Source: an uncultured Oscillospiraceae bacterium
GTDB lineage: Bacteria; Bacillota; Clostridia; Oscillospirales; Oscillospiraceae
Direction of reading: 5' to 3'
DNA length: 56,507 bases
Assembly: GCA_958423465.1 (NCBI GenBank)
Contig: CATZRD010000010.1
Span: forward strand, 1 to 56,507
Numbering within the stretch: position 1 is the stretch's first letter; every line of letters starts with the position of its first letter. Of the stretch, positions 26,316-34,530 are shown in pieces. The notes below the pieces were generated by a model. It was not told where the DNA came from, made no database searches, and worked only from the letters and a program-made list of their open reading frames with translations. The position numbers and the translations under genes were made by a program.

Positions 26316-27046
26316 GGTTCCGCCTCCTCCTGGGGTCCGCCGTCAAGCACCGCCTGGGCCAGGTCCACGGCGCCAGCGTACCACGCCTTGCCGATGATGG
26401 CGGCGTACAGCCCCATGTCCCGCAGCCGGCGGACGTCACCGTTGGAGCTGACGCCGCCGGAGGCGGTGACCGAGCAGGGCACCGCCCGCTGCAGGGCCTC
26501 CAGCCGCCCGCAGGCGGGACCGGACAGGGTCCCGTCTGTATCGATATCTGTGAAGATAATATACTTTACACCGATTGCGGCCATAGACTGGGCAAATTCA
26601 ATGTAGTCCAGTCCTGCGTCCTCCGTCCAGCCGGCGGTGCGAACGCTGCCGCCTTTGGCGTCGATGCCCACGGCGATCCGTTCCGGTCCGTAGGCCGCCA
26701 AGGCCCGGCGGACAAAGTCGGGGTCGCTGACGGCGGCGGAGCCGATGACGGCCCGCCAGATTCCCAGGTCAAACACCGCTTCCAGATCCGCCATGGAGCG
26801 GAGGCCGCCCCCCAGTTCTACCAACAGGCCCGTCTCCGCCGCCGCGCGGACCATAGCGCTGTTCCGGCGGACGCCGTCTTTGGCGCCGTCCAGATCCACC
26901 ATGTGCAGATACCGCGCCCCGGCAGCCCGGAAGGCCCGGGCCGTGGCCGCCGGGTCGTCGGCCACCTGGTGGACCGTGGCGAAATCGCCCTTGTATAGGC
27001 GAACAACTTTACCATCCTTCAGGTCGATAGCGGGAAAGATCAGCAT
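26312..27046 (-). CDS. hisA: ProFAR isomerase
   Basis: A 244-residue TIM-barrel isomerase of histidine synthesis (5'-ProFAR to PRFAR), homologous to HisF. Asp8 in FPAIDLKDGKVVRL and the Asp in AVGIDAKGGSVRT are the catalytic pair; phosphate binding is by ELGGGLRS and ASGGVSS. It overlaps hisH by 7 bp and hisF by 4 bp. Confidence 0.97.
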   Translation of the reverse strand: MLIFPAIDLKDGKVVRLYKGDFATVHQVADDPAATARAFRAAGARYLHMVDLDGAKDGVRRNSAMVRAAAETGLLVELGGGLRSMADLEAVFDLGIWRAVIGSAAVSDPDFVRRALAAYGPERIAVGIDAKGGSVRTAGWTEDAGLDYIEFAQSMAAIGVKYIIFTDIDTDGTLSGPACGRLEALQRAVPCSVTASGGVSSNGDVRRLRDMGLYAAIIGKAWYAGAVDLAQAVLDGGPQEEAEP

Positions 27047-27669
27047 GACTCCACCCCCTCGCAGAAGGCCTGGAGGATGGCCAGGCCCACTTTTCCGCTT
27101 TTCTCCGGGTGAAACTGGACCCCAAGGATGTTTTCCCGGCCTACCGCCGCCGTCAGCTCCGGGCCGTACTCGGCGGTGGCGATGACGCTGGGACCGCAGC
27201 CCGCGCCGTAGTAGGAGTGGACGAAGTAGACCCAGTCCCCCTCCCGGACGTAGCGGAACAGGGGGGAGACGGGCCGGTCCTTGGGGAAGTGCAGGGCGTT
27301 CCAGCCGATGTGGGGGACCTTGTACCCGGCGGGGATCACCGGCCGGATAGGCTCCACCCTGCCGGGGATCAGGCCCAGCCCCGGGTGGCGGCCGTACTCC
27401 AGACTTTCGTCGAAGAGAAGCTGCATCCCCAGGCAGATGCCCAGGAGGGGCTTGCCCCTGGCAGCCTCATCCCGCACCACCTGATCCAGACCGTCCCGGC
27501 GCAGCAGGGCGGCGGCGTCGGCGAAGGCCCCCACCCCGGGAAGGATCAGCTTGTCCGCGGCGCGGATCACCGCCGGGTCGCCGGTGACGGCGGCCTCCGC
27601 CCCCACGGCCCTCAGGGAGCTTTTCAGGGAGAAGAGGTTCCCCACGCCGTAGTCGATCACAGCAATCAT
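27040..27669 (-). CDS. hisH: imidazole glycerol phosphate synthase, glutaminase subunit
   Basis: A 209-residue class I glutamine amidotransferase supplying ammonia to HisF. Nucleophile Cys79 in GICLGMQLLFDES, with His187 and Glu189 in VQFHPEKS complete the triad. Oxyanion strand PGVGAFADA is present. It lies 27 bp after hisB in the leftward operon. Length is normal. Confidence 0.97.
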   Translation of the reverse strand: MIAVIDYGVGNLFSLKSSLRAVGAEAAVTGDPAVIRAADKLILPGVGAFADAAALLRRDGLDQVVRDEAARGKPLLGICLGMQLLFDESLEYGRHPGLGLIPGRVEPIRPVIPAGYKVPHIGWNALHFPKDRPVSPLFRYVREGDWVYFVHSYYGAGCGPSVIATAEYGPELTAAVGRENILGVQFHPEKSGKVGLAILQAFCEGVESC

Positions 27670-27696
27670 GACAGGCGTTTCTCCTTTACAGACTTA

Positions 27697-28284
27697 TTAC
27701 AGCAGACCCTTGGTGGAGGGGATCTCCTGGGCGTACCTGGAGTCGATGGCTGCTGCCTGCCCCAGGGAGCGGGCCAGGGACTTGAAAGCGCCCTCGATGA
27801 TATGGTGGCTGTTTTTCCCCGCCAGCTGCGTCACATGGACCGTGATGCTGGAGCGGCGGGCGAAGGCCAGCAGAAACTCCTCCGTCAGCTCCGTGTCGAA
27901 GGACCCCACCTTCTCCGTGGGGATGGAAAGGCCATAGCACAGCATTCCCCGGCCGCTGAGATCCACGGCGGTGAGGATCAGGGCTTCGTCCATGGGCAGG
28001 GCCATGGAGCCGTAGCGCGCCACGCCCCGCTTGTCCCCCAGGGCCTGGGCGAAGGCGTCCCCCAGGCAGATGCCCACGTCCTCCACCGTGTGGTGGTCGT
28101 CCACCCAGACATCCCCCTGACAGGCCACCGTCAGATCAAACCGGCCGTGGCGGGCGAAGAGGGTGAGCATATGGTCCAGAAAGCCGCAGCCGGTGTGGAT
28201 ATCGCTCCGGCCCGTGCCGTCCAGATCCAGCCGGAGCCGGATATCGGTCTCGGCGGTTTTGCGGGTGATCTCAGAAACGCGCAT
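27697..28284 (-). CDS. hisB: imidazoleglycerol-phosphate dehydratase
   Basis: A 195-residue Mn-dependent dehydratase. The metal-binding His-rich motifs are GCGFLDHML, DDHHTVEDVGI and a late SSITVHVTQLAGKNSHHIIE. It is monofunctional (no phosphatase domain), as in Firmicutes, and the separate HisJ provides the phosphatase. It overlaps hisC by 14 bp. Confidence 0.97.
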   Translation of the reverse strand: MRVSEITRKTAETDIRLRLDLDGTGRSDIHTGCGFLDHMLTLFARHGRFDLTVACQGDVWVDDHHTVEDVGICLGDAFAQALGDKRGVARYGSMALPMDEALILTAVDLSGRGMLCYGLSIPTEKVGSFDTELTEEFLLAFARRSSITVHVTQLAGKNSHHIIEGAFKSLARSLGQAAAIDSRYAQEIPSTKGLL

Positions 28285-29353
28285 ATTCGTCCGCCTCCTT
28301 CAAAATCGTTTTGACGGTTTCCAGAAAAACCTCCATCTGTTCCCGGGAACCGATGGTGACCCGGCAGTAGTCGTAGATCTCCGGTTTGTCCCAGTGGCGC
28401 ACCAGCACGCCCCTGGTTTTCAGCGCCCTGTAAAGGGCTCCACCCTCCATGCGGGGGCAGCGGGTGAAGATGAAATTGGCCAGGCTGGGCACGGTCTCAA
28501 AGCCCAGCTTCGCCAGCTCGTCCACGGTGTAGGCCCGGTTTTGGGCGATGCGGGCGGCGTTTTCCACGTAGTAGTCGTTGCTGTCCACGGCGGCCTGAGC
28601 GGCGGCAAGGGTCAGACGGTTGATGTTGTAGGGGTTGGTGGAGAACTTGATCCGGTTCAGATCGTCGATGAGGGCGGGACTTCCCAGGGCGAAGCCCAGG
28701 CGGCCCCCGGCCATGGACCGGGACTTGGAGAAGGTCTGGCACACCAGCAGGTTCTCGTACCGGGGGATCAGGCCCCGGCAGCTCTCGGCGCCGAAGTCCA
28801 CATAGGCCTCGTCGATGAGCACCACATGGTCCGGGTTGGACCGGACGATCCGCTCAATATCGCCGACGGAGATGGCCCGGCCTGTGGGGGCGTTGGGATT
28901 GGCGATGACGATGTTTTTGCCGATGCCGCAGTAGTCCTCCGGCTCCAGCCGGAAGCCCTCCCGCAGGGGGACGGCCTCGCAGGGCAGGCGGTACAGCTGG
29001 GCGTACACGGGGTAGAAGCCGTAGCTAACGGAGGGGAAGGCCACAGGGCGGCTCTCGTCGCAGAAGGCCATGAAGGCGAAGTTCAGGATATCGTCGGACC
29101 CATTGGAGACGAACACGTTGTCCGGGGCCAGGCCGTAGAGGTCCGCCAGCTTTTGGCGGAGAACGGCGCAGGTGGGGTCCGGATACAGGTTGAGGCGTTC
29201 CACCTCCCGGGGGCTCACCGCGGCGATGACCTCCGGGGAGGGGGGGAAGGGGGATTCGTTGGTGTTGAGCTTGACATAGCGCATGTCCTGGGGCTGTTCG
29301 CCGGGGGCGTAGGCCTCCAGCCCGGCGAAGCGCCGGCTTAAAAATCTGCTCAT
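28271..29353 (-). CDS. hisC: histidinol-phosphate aminotransferase
   Basis: A 360-residue fold-type I PLP enzyme transferring the amino group from glutamate to imidazole acetol phosphate. It opens LEAYAPGEQPQDMRYVKLNTNESPF (family start, split as LEAYAPGEQP and VKLNTNESPFPP), carries VFVSNGSDDILNFAF, VLIDEAYVDF and the Schiff-base Lys in CQTFSKSRSMAGGRLG. Length normal. A 171-bp spacer with a hairpin mosaic separates it from hisD upstream, the only large gap in the operon. Confidence 0.96.
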   Translation of the reverse strand: MSRFLSRRFAGLEAYAPGEQPQDMRYVKLNTNESPFPPSPEVIAAVSPREVERLNLYPDPTCAVLRQKLADLYGLAPDNVFVSNGSDDILNFAFMAFCDESRPVAFPSVSYGFYPVYAQLYRLPCEAVPLREGFRLEPEDYCGIGKNIVIANPNAPTGRAISVGDIERIVRSNPDHVVLIDEAYVDFGAESCRGLIPRYENLLVCQTFSKSRSMAGGRLGFALGSPALIDDLNRIKFSTNPYNINRLTLAAAQAAVDSNDYYVENAARIAQNRAYTVDELAKLGFETVPSLANFIFTRCPRMEGGALYRALKTRGVLVRHWDKPEIYDYCRVTIGSREQMEVFLETVKTILKEADEYARF

Positions 29354-29383
29354 GAGAACACTCCCATTCGGAGGGGCCCTTCA

Positions 29384-29492
29384 GCGGGGCGGAGGCCCCG
29401 CGGCCGTATAGGACCCAAAGATTGCCACAGAAAATCGAAGATTTTCTGTGATTAAAGTTCTTTTTGATCCTTTTTCTTTCAAGAAAAAGGAT
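29384..29492. repeat. hairpin-mosaic element inside the his operon
   Basis: Three inverted repeats: 29384-29390 with 29395-29401, 29426-29436 with 29440-29450 (11-bp arms, loop gaa) and 29467-29478 with 29481-29492 (12-bp arms, 2-nt loop). They fill the hisD-hisC gap. No T tract follows on the minus strand, so the operon is probably not ended here, though the element could change relative levels of the genes on either side. Confidence 0.65.
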
Positions 29493-29524
29493 GTATGCCC
29501 ATTCGTTCGCCCGTTCGTCCGCCC

Positions 29525-30799
29525 TCAGTCCAGCCCCCGGGCCAGGGCGCTGCGGGCGTGGGCCTCCAATCCCTCCTGCCGGGCGAAGGCGGCGATCTTG
29601 CCGCTGACGCCGGAGAGAGCCTCGCCGGTGTAATAAAGGAACTGGGACTTCTTGATAAAATCGTCCACGCTGAGGGGGCTGGAGAATCTGGCCGTGCCGC
29701 CGGTGGGCAGGGTGTGGTTCGGCCCGGCGAAGTAGTCCCCCACCGCCTCCGGGCAAGCGCGGCCCAGGAAGATGGACCCGGCGTTTTTGATCTGGTCCAG
29801 GTAGTCGAAGGGGGCGGCCACGCACAGTTCCAGGTGCTCCGGCGCCAGGGCGTTGGCGATGGCGACGGCTTCCCGGATGTCCCTGACCAGGATGATCCTG
29901 CCGTTTGTCTCAATGGAGGCCCGGGCGATGTCCCGGCGGGGGAGCAAGGCAAGCTGCGCCTCGATCTCCTTCGCCGCGGCCTGGGCCAGGCAGGGCGAGT
30001 CGGTGATGAGCACGGCGCTGGCGTTTTTGTCGTGTTCCGCCTGACTGAGGAGGTCTGCCGCCACGAGACGGGCGTCGCTCTCGCCGTCGGCGATGACCAG
30101 AATCTCGCTGGGTCCGGCGATCATGTCGATGCCCACCTGGCCGAACACCTGGCGCTTGGCCTCCGCCACATAGGCGTTGCCCGGCCCCACGATCTTGTCC
30201 ACCCTGGGTACGGTCTCCGTGCCGTAGGCCAGGGCGGCGACGGCCTGGGCGCCGCCGCAGCGGAACACCCGGTCCACGCCGGCAATCCTGGCCGCCGCCA
30301 GGATGACGGGGGCGATGTCGCCCTCCCGGGAGGGCGGGGAGACCATCACGATCTCCGGACACCCGGCGATCTTTGCGGGGATGCAGTTCATGAGCACCGT
30401 GGAGGGCAGGGGCGCGGTGCCGCCGGGGATGTACAGCCCCACCTTCTCGATGGGAGTGATCTTCTGACCCAGGACCACCCCGTCCTTCTCACTGACGACG
30501 AAGCTCTGGCGGACCTGACGGCGGTGGAAATCCCGGATGTTGTCCGCCGCCTCCTCCATCACCGACCGCAGGGCCGGGTCCAGCGCCGCCAGAGCGGCGT
30601 CCAGCTCCGCCGGAGGGACCTCCAGGGCGGTGAGATCGGCTTTGTCGAACTCCTTTGCGTACCGCAGCAGGGCGGCGTCGCCGTTCAGCCGTACGTCGCT
30701 GATGATGGCGGAGACCGCGGCGGATACGTCCCGCTGCCCCTCCGGCCGGGCCAGGATCTCCGTGAGAGAGACCCGGGACGCGTCTAAAATCTTTATCAT
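29525..30799 (-). CDS. hisD: histidinol dehydrogenase
   Basis: A 424-residue NAD- and Zn-dependent enzyme for the last two oxidations to histidine. It has VLGQKITPIEKVGLYIPGG-like opening (seen as KITPIEKVGLYIPGGTA), VDKIVGPGNAYVAEAKR, GPSEILVIAD, QAEHDKNASAVL and the C-terminal GPNHTLPTGGTARFSSPL. Start 30799 is chosen for AAAGGAGC 4-11 bp upstream; an earlier in-frame ATG at 30838 lies within hisG. ATGA overlap with hisG. Confidence 0.96.
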   Translation of the reverse strand: MIKILDASRVSLTEILARPEGQRDVSAAVSAIISDVRLNGDAALLRYAKEFDKADLTALEVPPAELDAALAALDPALRSVMEEAADNIRDFHRRQVRQSFVVSEKDGVVLGQKITPIEKVGLYIPGGTAPLPSTVLMNCIPAKIAGCPEIVMVSPPSREGDIAPVILAAARIAGVDRVFRCGGAQAVAALAYGTETVPRVDKIVGPGNAYVAEAKRQVFGQVGIDMIAGPSEILVIADGESDARLVAADLLSQAEHDKNASAVLITDSPCLAQAAAKEIEAQLALLPRRDIARASIETNGRIILVRDIREAVAIANALAPEHLELCVAAPFDYLDQIKNAGSIFLGRACPEAVGDYFAGPNHTLPTGGTARFSSPLSVDDFIKKSQFLYYTGEALSGVSGKIAAFARQEGLEAHARSALARGLD

Positions 30800-31437
30800 G
30801 GCGCTCCTTTCCGGCTCTGCGCCTCGATCCGGCGGCACAGCTCCACGATCCGCTCATGTTTGAATTTGTAGCTGACCTTGTTGGCGATGAGCCGGGCGGA
30901 GATTTCCACAATGTCCGCCTTCGGCTCCAGATCGTTTTCCAGCAGGGTCTTGCCCGTCTCCACGATATCCACGATCACGTCGCTGAGCCCCAGGATGGGG
31001 GCGATCTCGATAGAGCCGTTGAGCTTGATGATGTCGATGTCCCGGCCCTGGGCGGCGTAGTACCCGGCGGCGATGCGGGGGAACTTGGTGGCCACCCGCA
31101 GGGTCCGCTCCCGGCTGTCGCGAAAGCCCTTTTTTCCGGCCACGCACATCCGGCACCGGCCAAGGCCCAGGTCCGCCAGCTCGTAGACGTCCGGGTCGTA
31201 CTCCAGCAGGATGTCCTTCCCGGCCACGCCGATGTCGGCGGCGCCCCGCTCCACATAGATGGCCGCGTCCGAGGGTTTCACCCAGAAGTACCGGACCCCC
31301 GCCTCCGGGTTTTCAAAGATCAGCTTCCGATTCTCCTCCTCGATGGAGGAACAGGGGAAACCCGCGGCCTTGAAGAGGCCGTAGACCTTTTCGCCCAGAC
31401 GGCCCTTGGGCAGGGCGATATTGAGAAACGCGTCCAT
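30796..31437 (-). CDS. hisG: ATP phosphoribosyltransferase, short form
   Basis: A 213-residue catalytic subunit for the first committed step of histidine synthesis. It is the short form lacking the C-terminal regulatory domain, hence needs HisZ, encoded next to it with a 1-bp overlap. Motifs: NIALPKGRLGEKV at the start, GAADIGVAGKDIL, and the PRPP loop DVIVDIVETGKTLLEN. Histidine feedback is expected to act through the HisG-HisZ complex. Confidence 0.96.
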   Translation of the reverse strand: MDAFLNIALPKGRLGEKVYGLFKAAGFPCSSIEEENRKLIFENPEAGVRYFWVKPSDAAIYVERGAADIGVAGKDILLEYDPDVYELADLGLGRCRMCVAGKKGFRDSRERTLRVATKFPRIAAGYYAAQGRDIDIIKLNGSIEIAPILGLSDVIVDIVETGKTLLENDLEPKADIVEISARLIANKVSYKFKHERIVELCRRIEAQSRKGAP

Positions 31438-32522
31438 CAGAACGACCCTCCCTTCTCAAATCGGACCACCCGGCGGAAGCTGACGCCCTCCGGCGCCTCC
31501 CGCTCCACCCGGACGCCGCCCTGACCGGCCAGCTTCTCCGCCATGGCCGCCACGGCGGCGGGGTCGTCGCCGGGGCCATACAGCAGCAGGGTGTCCGCCG
31601 CCGGGGGCTGGGGGGTGGGGAAGAGCCGGTCCAGCCGGTCCAGATATACGGCGAAGCCCACGGCCCCGCCGGCCTTCCCCAGCCGCCGCAGGAGGTTGTC
31701 GTACCGCCCGCCGGCCAGCACGGGGCTGGCGATCTGGGGCAGGCAGCCCTGGAACAGGACGCCGGTGTAGTAGCCCGTGTCGTTGACCAGGGACAGGTCC
31801 AGCCGCAGGTTTTTCTCCAGTCCCGCCGCCGCCAGCAGGGCGCACAGGCGGCGGAGCTGGGCCAGAGCCTCCCTCGCCCCTTTGCCGGGGAGCAGGCCCT
31901 CCAGCCGGGGCAGCACCTGGTCCGGCCCGCCGTAGAGGGCGGCCATGGCGCACAGGGCCGCCTGCCGCTCCGGCGGCACGTCCGCCCGGGCGCAGAGAGC
32001 GCGGATAGCGGGGACGTTTTTCCGACCCAGTTCCCGGAGGATGGGGCCCGCCGCCTCCGGATCGATCCCCTCCAGAGCGGCGGAGACCAGGCCCATGTGG
32101 CCCAGGTCCAGGACGTAGTCCCCGCTGATGACCGCCAGGCTGCGGGCGGCCAGGGCCAGCACCTCGCCCATGGCGTAATCGTCCAGCTCCCCCATGCACT
32201 CCAGGCCCGTCTGGGGGATCTCCCGGAAGCCGGGGCCGGCGGGGGAGGTGCGGTACACCGTCTCGTGGTAATAGACCTTCTGGAGAGCGCCGCCGGGGGC
32301 GGGGGCGTTTTTCGCGATGGACAGGGTCACGTCCGGCCGCAGGGCCATGAGCCGCCCGTCAGTGTCGGTGAAGGTCAGGATGTCCTCGCTGACCAGAAAA
32401 CGCTTATTTCCGGCGTACAGGTCGTAAGGCTCGAACCGGCTCATGCGGTAGTGGCTGTAGCCCCGGCTGCGGTACAGCTCCCGGAGCCGGCGGCTGATGG
32501 AGCGGCTGCTATCCATTTCCAT
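31437..32522 (-). CDS. hisZ: ATP phosphoribosyltransferase regulatory subunit
   Basis: A 361-residue paralogue of the histidyl-tRNA synthetase catalytic core without aminoacylation or anticodon-binding function. It keeps class II motifs (FEPYDLY, LRPDVTLSIAK, YYHETVYRTSP, and LAGGRYDNLLRRLG) and pairs with the short HisG. ATG at 32522 follows GGAGGAGGAA; MDSS at 32516 is the alternative. It overlaps yerC by 14 bp. Confidence 0.93.
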   Translation of the reverse strand: MEMDSSRSISRRLRELYRSRGYSHYRMSRFEPYDLYAGNKRFLVSEDILTFTDTDGRLMALRPDVTLSIAKNAPAPGGALQKVYYHETVYRTSPAGPGFREIPQTGLECMGELDDYAMGEVLALAARSLAVISGDYVLDLGHMGLVSAALEGIDPEAAGPILRELGRKNVPAIRALCARADVPPERQAALCAMAALYGGPDQVLPRLEGLLPGKGAREALAQLRRLCALLAAAGLEKNLRLDLSLVNDTGYYTGVLFQGCLPQIASPVLAGGRYDNLLRRLGKAGGAVGFAVYLDRLDRLFPTPQPPAADTLLLYGPGDDPAAVAAMAEKLAGQGGVRVEREAPEGVSFRRVVRFEKGGSF

Positions 32523-32814
32523 TGGCTTCCTCCTCCTTCAGACGCTCCAGCACCACGGCGTAGCCGCCGGGACCGTAGGTGCAGCTCCGGTTCACCCGGC
32601 TGATGGTGGCGCTGGAGGCGCCGGTGATCTCAGCGATACGGCTGTAGACCAGCTGCTGATCCAGGAGCTTCGCCACCCACAGCCGCTGGCCGCAGTCGGC
32701 GATCTCCCGCCCGGTCATCAGGTCCTCCAGAAAGGCCCGGCACTCCTCCTCGGTCTCCAGCTTCAGCATGGCCTTTACCAGCATCTCCCCACCGGGGTTG
32801 TCAAACAGATTCAT
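32509..32814 (-). CDS. yerC: YerC/YecD-family TrpR-like regulator
   Basis: A 101-residue DNA-binding protein of the TrpR-related YerC family. The helix-turn-helix region is YSRIAEITGASSATISRVNR at about residues 58-77; the N-terminal part (FLEDLMTGREIADCGQRL) is the typical dimer-forming helix set. It is the promoter-proximal gene of the his operon and overlaps hisZ, so it probably controls histidine synthesis from the operator at 32830-32867. Effector unknown; histidine itself is a candidate. Confidence 0.9.
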   Translation of the reverse strand: MNLFDNPGGEMLVKAMLKLETEEECRAFLEDLMTGREIADCGQRLWVAKLLDQQLVYSRIAEITGASSATISRVNRSCTYGPGGYAVVLERLKEEEANGNG

Positions 32815-32829
32815 GGCGTCGCCTCCTTA

Positions 32830-32873
32830 CTTTCGTACTTTAGCATGATAACACAGTAGTACGAAAGAGTCAA
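32830..32873 (-). promoter_or_regulatory. his-operon promoter with perfect inverted-repeat operator
   Basis: On the minus strand TTGACT (plus 32868-32873), 17-bp spacer, TATCAT (plus 32845-32850). A 10-bp inverted repeat (32830-32839 with 32858-32867, centre spacer 18 bp) places one arm right beside the -35 and the other just past the -10. A regulator bound to it would block transcription. Confidence 0.8.
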
Positions 32874-33011
32874 GGGGGAGAGGGAGAGGAAAACTCCATG
32901 ATTTTGCCGAAGAATGGGCCTGATTTTCATGCGGTTTTCACAAATACGGGGTGCGACCTGGAGAAAACCATAGGATTTCCTTGATATTTTCAGCAATCTT
33001 TACAAAATATA

Positions 33012-33041
33012 TGGACAAACCTTCAAATTGCCGTGTATAAT
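33012..33041 (+). promoter_or_regulatory. promoter of the AraC-type gene
   Basis: TGGACA (33012-33017), 18-bp spacer, TATAAT (33036-33041). The transcript would have a leader of about 135 nt that includes a 5-codon reading frame at 33161 after AAGGAGA. Confidence 0.65.
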
Positions 33042-33183
33042 AGACAAAAGAGGACTGCTTTCGCGGCGGGGCGGCGCGGTGGGCGGCCTGAGCAGCACCT
33101 TTCCGCCGGGGATGCCCCATGTTCCTGACGGTCTTACCCAATTAAGGAGACAGACGCTTGATGTGGGAGAAAGGGTGACTAAG

Positions 33184-34026
33184 ATGAAGGATCTGCGAAA
33201 CGGCCTATATAAGAACTCCATGAAGCTGGAGCGGCGCACCGCGTCCCTCTATGTCCAGAACACGGGCAGCCAGCAGTGCGCCCCCAACTACGGCTGGGGG
33301 CCGGGGGTCCGTGATCATTTCCTGCTGCACCATGTGATCGCGGGGAGCGGCGTCTTTGCCTGCGGCGACCGGCGCTATGCCCTGAAGGCGGGGGACACCT
33401 TCCTGATCTACCCCAATACCACCATCCACTACTGCGCCGCCGCCCAGGAGCCGTGGGAATATGTCTGGGTGGGCTTCAGCGGGCTGGACGCGGCGGCCTA
33501 TGTGGAGCTGACGGATTTTTCCCCTCAGGAGCCGGTGCTGTGCCAGCGCAGCTCCCGGGAGATCCGGGAACTGATGGAGGCCGTCTACCATAGCTGCGGT
33601 CCGTCGGTGGGGGAGGAGCTGACCATGACCGCGAGGCTGTATGAGCTGGTGGCCTTTCTGGTGCGCACCGCCGACGGCAGCCGGGGACAGCCCCGGGAGC
33701 AGCTGGACTGCGCCCAGCTGGCCGCGGAGTACATCATCGACCACTATGAGACGCCCATTACCGTGGAGGGCCTGGCGGACTACGCCTCCGTCAGCCACTC
33801 CAGCCTGTACCGGCGGTTCGTCAAGCGCTATCAGATGTCCCCCAAGCGCTTTCTTTTGGAGTACCGAATCCAGCGGGCCTGCGTGCTGCTGACCACCACC
33901 AGCTGCTCCATCCAGGAGATCTCCAACTCCGTGGGGTTTGAGGACCCGTTTTACTTCTCCCGGGTGTTCAAGGAGATCAAGGGCGTCTCCCCCCGGCAGT
34001 ACGCCGGGACGCAGCGGGAAGAGTGA
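33184..34026 (+). CDS. AraC-family transcription regulator
   Basis: A 280-residue regulator. The N-terminal cupin domain (residues about 30-110) reads VIAGSGVFACGDRRYALKAGD, here split as GSGVFACGDRRY and LKAGDTFLIYPN. The C-terminal double HTH of AraC/XylS (about 180-275) includes SHSSLYRRFVKRYQMSPKRF and GFEDPFYFSRVFKEIKGVSP. Cupin-AraC proteins of this kind usually bind sugars. The start at 33184 follows GGAGAAAGGG by about 10 bp; a long upstream in-frame extension to 33028 overlaps the promoter and is rejected. No neighbouring sugar gene shows its target. It stands alone between two promoters. Confidence 0.9.
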   Translation: MKDLRNGLYKNSMKLERRTASLYVQNTGSQQCAPNYGWGPGVRDHFLLHHVIAGSGVFACGDRRYALKAGDTFLIYPNTTIHYCAAAQEPWEYVWVGFSGLDAAAYVELTDFSPQEPVLCQRSSREIRELMEAVYHSCGPSVGEELTMTARLYELVAFLVRTADGSRGQPREQLDCAQLAAEYIIDHYETPITVEGLADYASVSHSSLYRRFVKRYQMSPKRFLLEYRIQRACVLLTTTSCSIQEISNSVGFEDPFYFSRVFKEIKGVSPRQYAGTQREE

Positions 34027-34037
34027 GCGGGGCAGGA

Positions 34038-34073
34038 GAAGAGGCGCTTTCCCCCGGGGGAAAGCGCCTCTTC
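34038..34073 (+). terminator. terminator of the AraC-type gene
   Basis: Perfect 36-bp palindrome (18-bp arms, no separate loop) starting 12 bp after the stop codon, followed by TTC. Its near-zero loop would be opened to a tetraloop in RNA. Confidence 0.8.
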
Positions 34074-34088
34074 TTCAAATCTTACTGT

Positions 34089-34122
34089 AAAAAAAGTAGG
34101 AGCCGGCGGCTCCTGCTTTTTT
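34089..34122 (-). terminator. terminator of rpmB
   Basis: Seven-bp GC stem (34098-34104 with 34108-34114) flanked by A7 and T6, so that the minus-strand transcript of rpmB ends in seven U. It could also act on the plus strand. Confidence 0.88.
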
Positions 34123-34125
34123 ATA

Positions 34126-34314
34126 TCAGACAGCTCTGGTAACTTTGCCGGAACGCAGACACCGGGTACAAACGTACACATGGCGGGGGCTGCCGTCGAC
34201 GATCGCCTTGACCCGCTTGACGTTAGGCATCCAAGCCCGGTTGGAGCGGCGGTGGGAGTGAGAGACCTTGATGCCGAAGGTAACACCCTTGTCGCAGAAT
34301 TGACATTTAGCCAT
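34126..34314 (-). CDS. rpmB: 50S ribosomal protein L28
   Basis: A 62-residue ribosomal protein, basic, with GVTFGIKVSHSHRRSNRAWMPNVK-type core (seen as VSHSHRRSNRAWMPNV) and CTRCLRSGKVTRAV at the end. It keeps two Cys pairs (CQFC and CTRC), so it is the zinc-binding version. Start at 34314 follows AAGGAGGTG; a GTG nine bases upstream lies in this ribosome site and is rejected. Monocistronic with its own promoter and terminator. Confidence 0.97.
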   Translation of the reverse strand: MAKCQFCDKGVTFGIKVSHSHRRSNRAWMPNVKRVKAIVDGSPRHVYVCTRCLRSGKVTRAV

Positions 34315-34371
34315 CCGTTGCACCTCCTTGCTGTTTCAGAAATCACATGTGCCCATGAGGCACCGACTGAT

Positions 34372-34400
34372 ATAATAACAGAGTTCGCGGCAAAATGCAA
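34372..34400 (-). promoter_or_regulatory. rpmB promoter
   Basis: On the minus strand TTGCAT (plus 34395-34400), 17-bp spacer, TATTAT (plus 34372-34377). Confidence 0.75.
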
Positions 34401-34448
34401 GAGCAAATTGCCAAATCTTCAAAAGTTTTTCCCCGGGGTCCCTGGTAC

Positions 34449-34477
34449 TTGTCAAGGACCGCCGTTTATACTATAAT
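34449..34477 (+). promoter_or_regulatory. hprK promoter
   Basis: TTGTCA (34449-34454), 17-bp spacer, TATAAT (34472-34477), 54 bp before the hprK start. It is back-to-back with the rpmB promoter. Confidence 0.85.
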
Positions 34478-34530
34478 ATTTTAAGAAGATCTTCCGGCGG
34501 CGGGCCGCCGGGGACGGGGAGGAACAAAAA

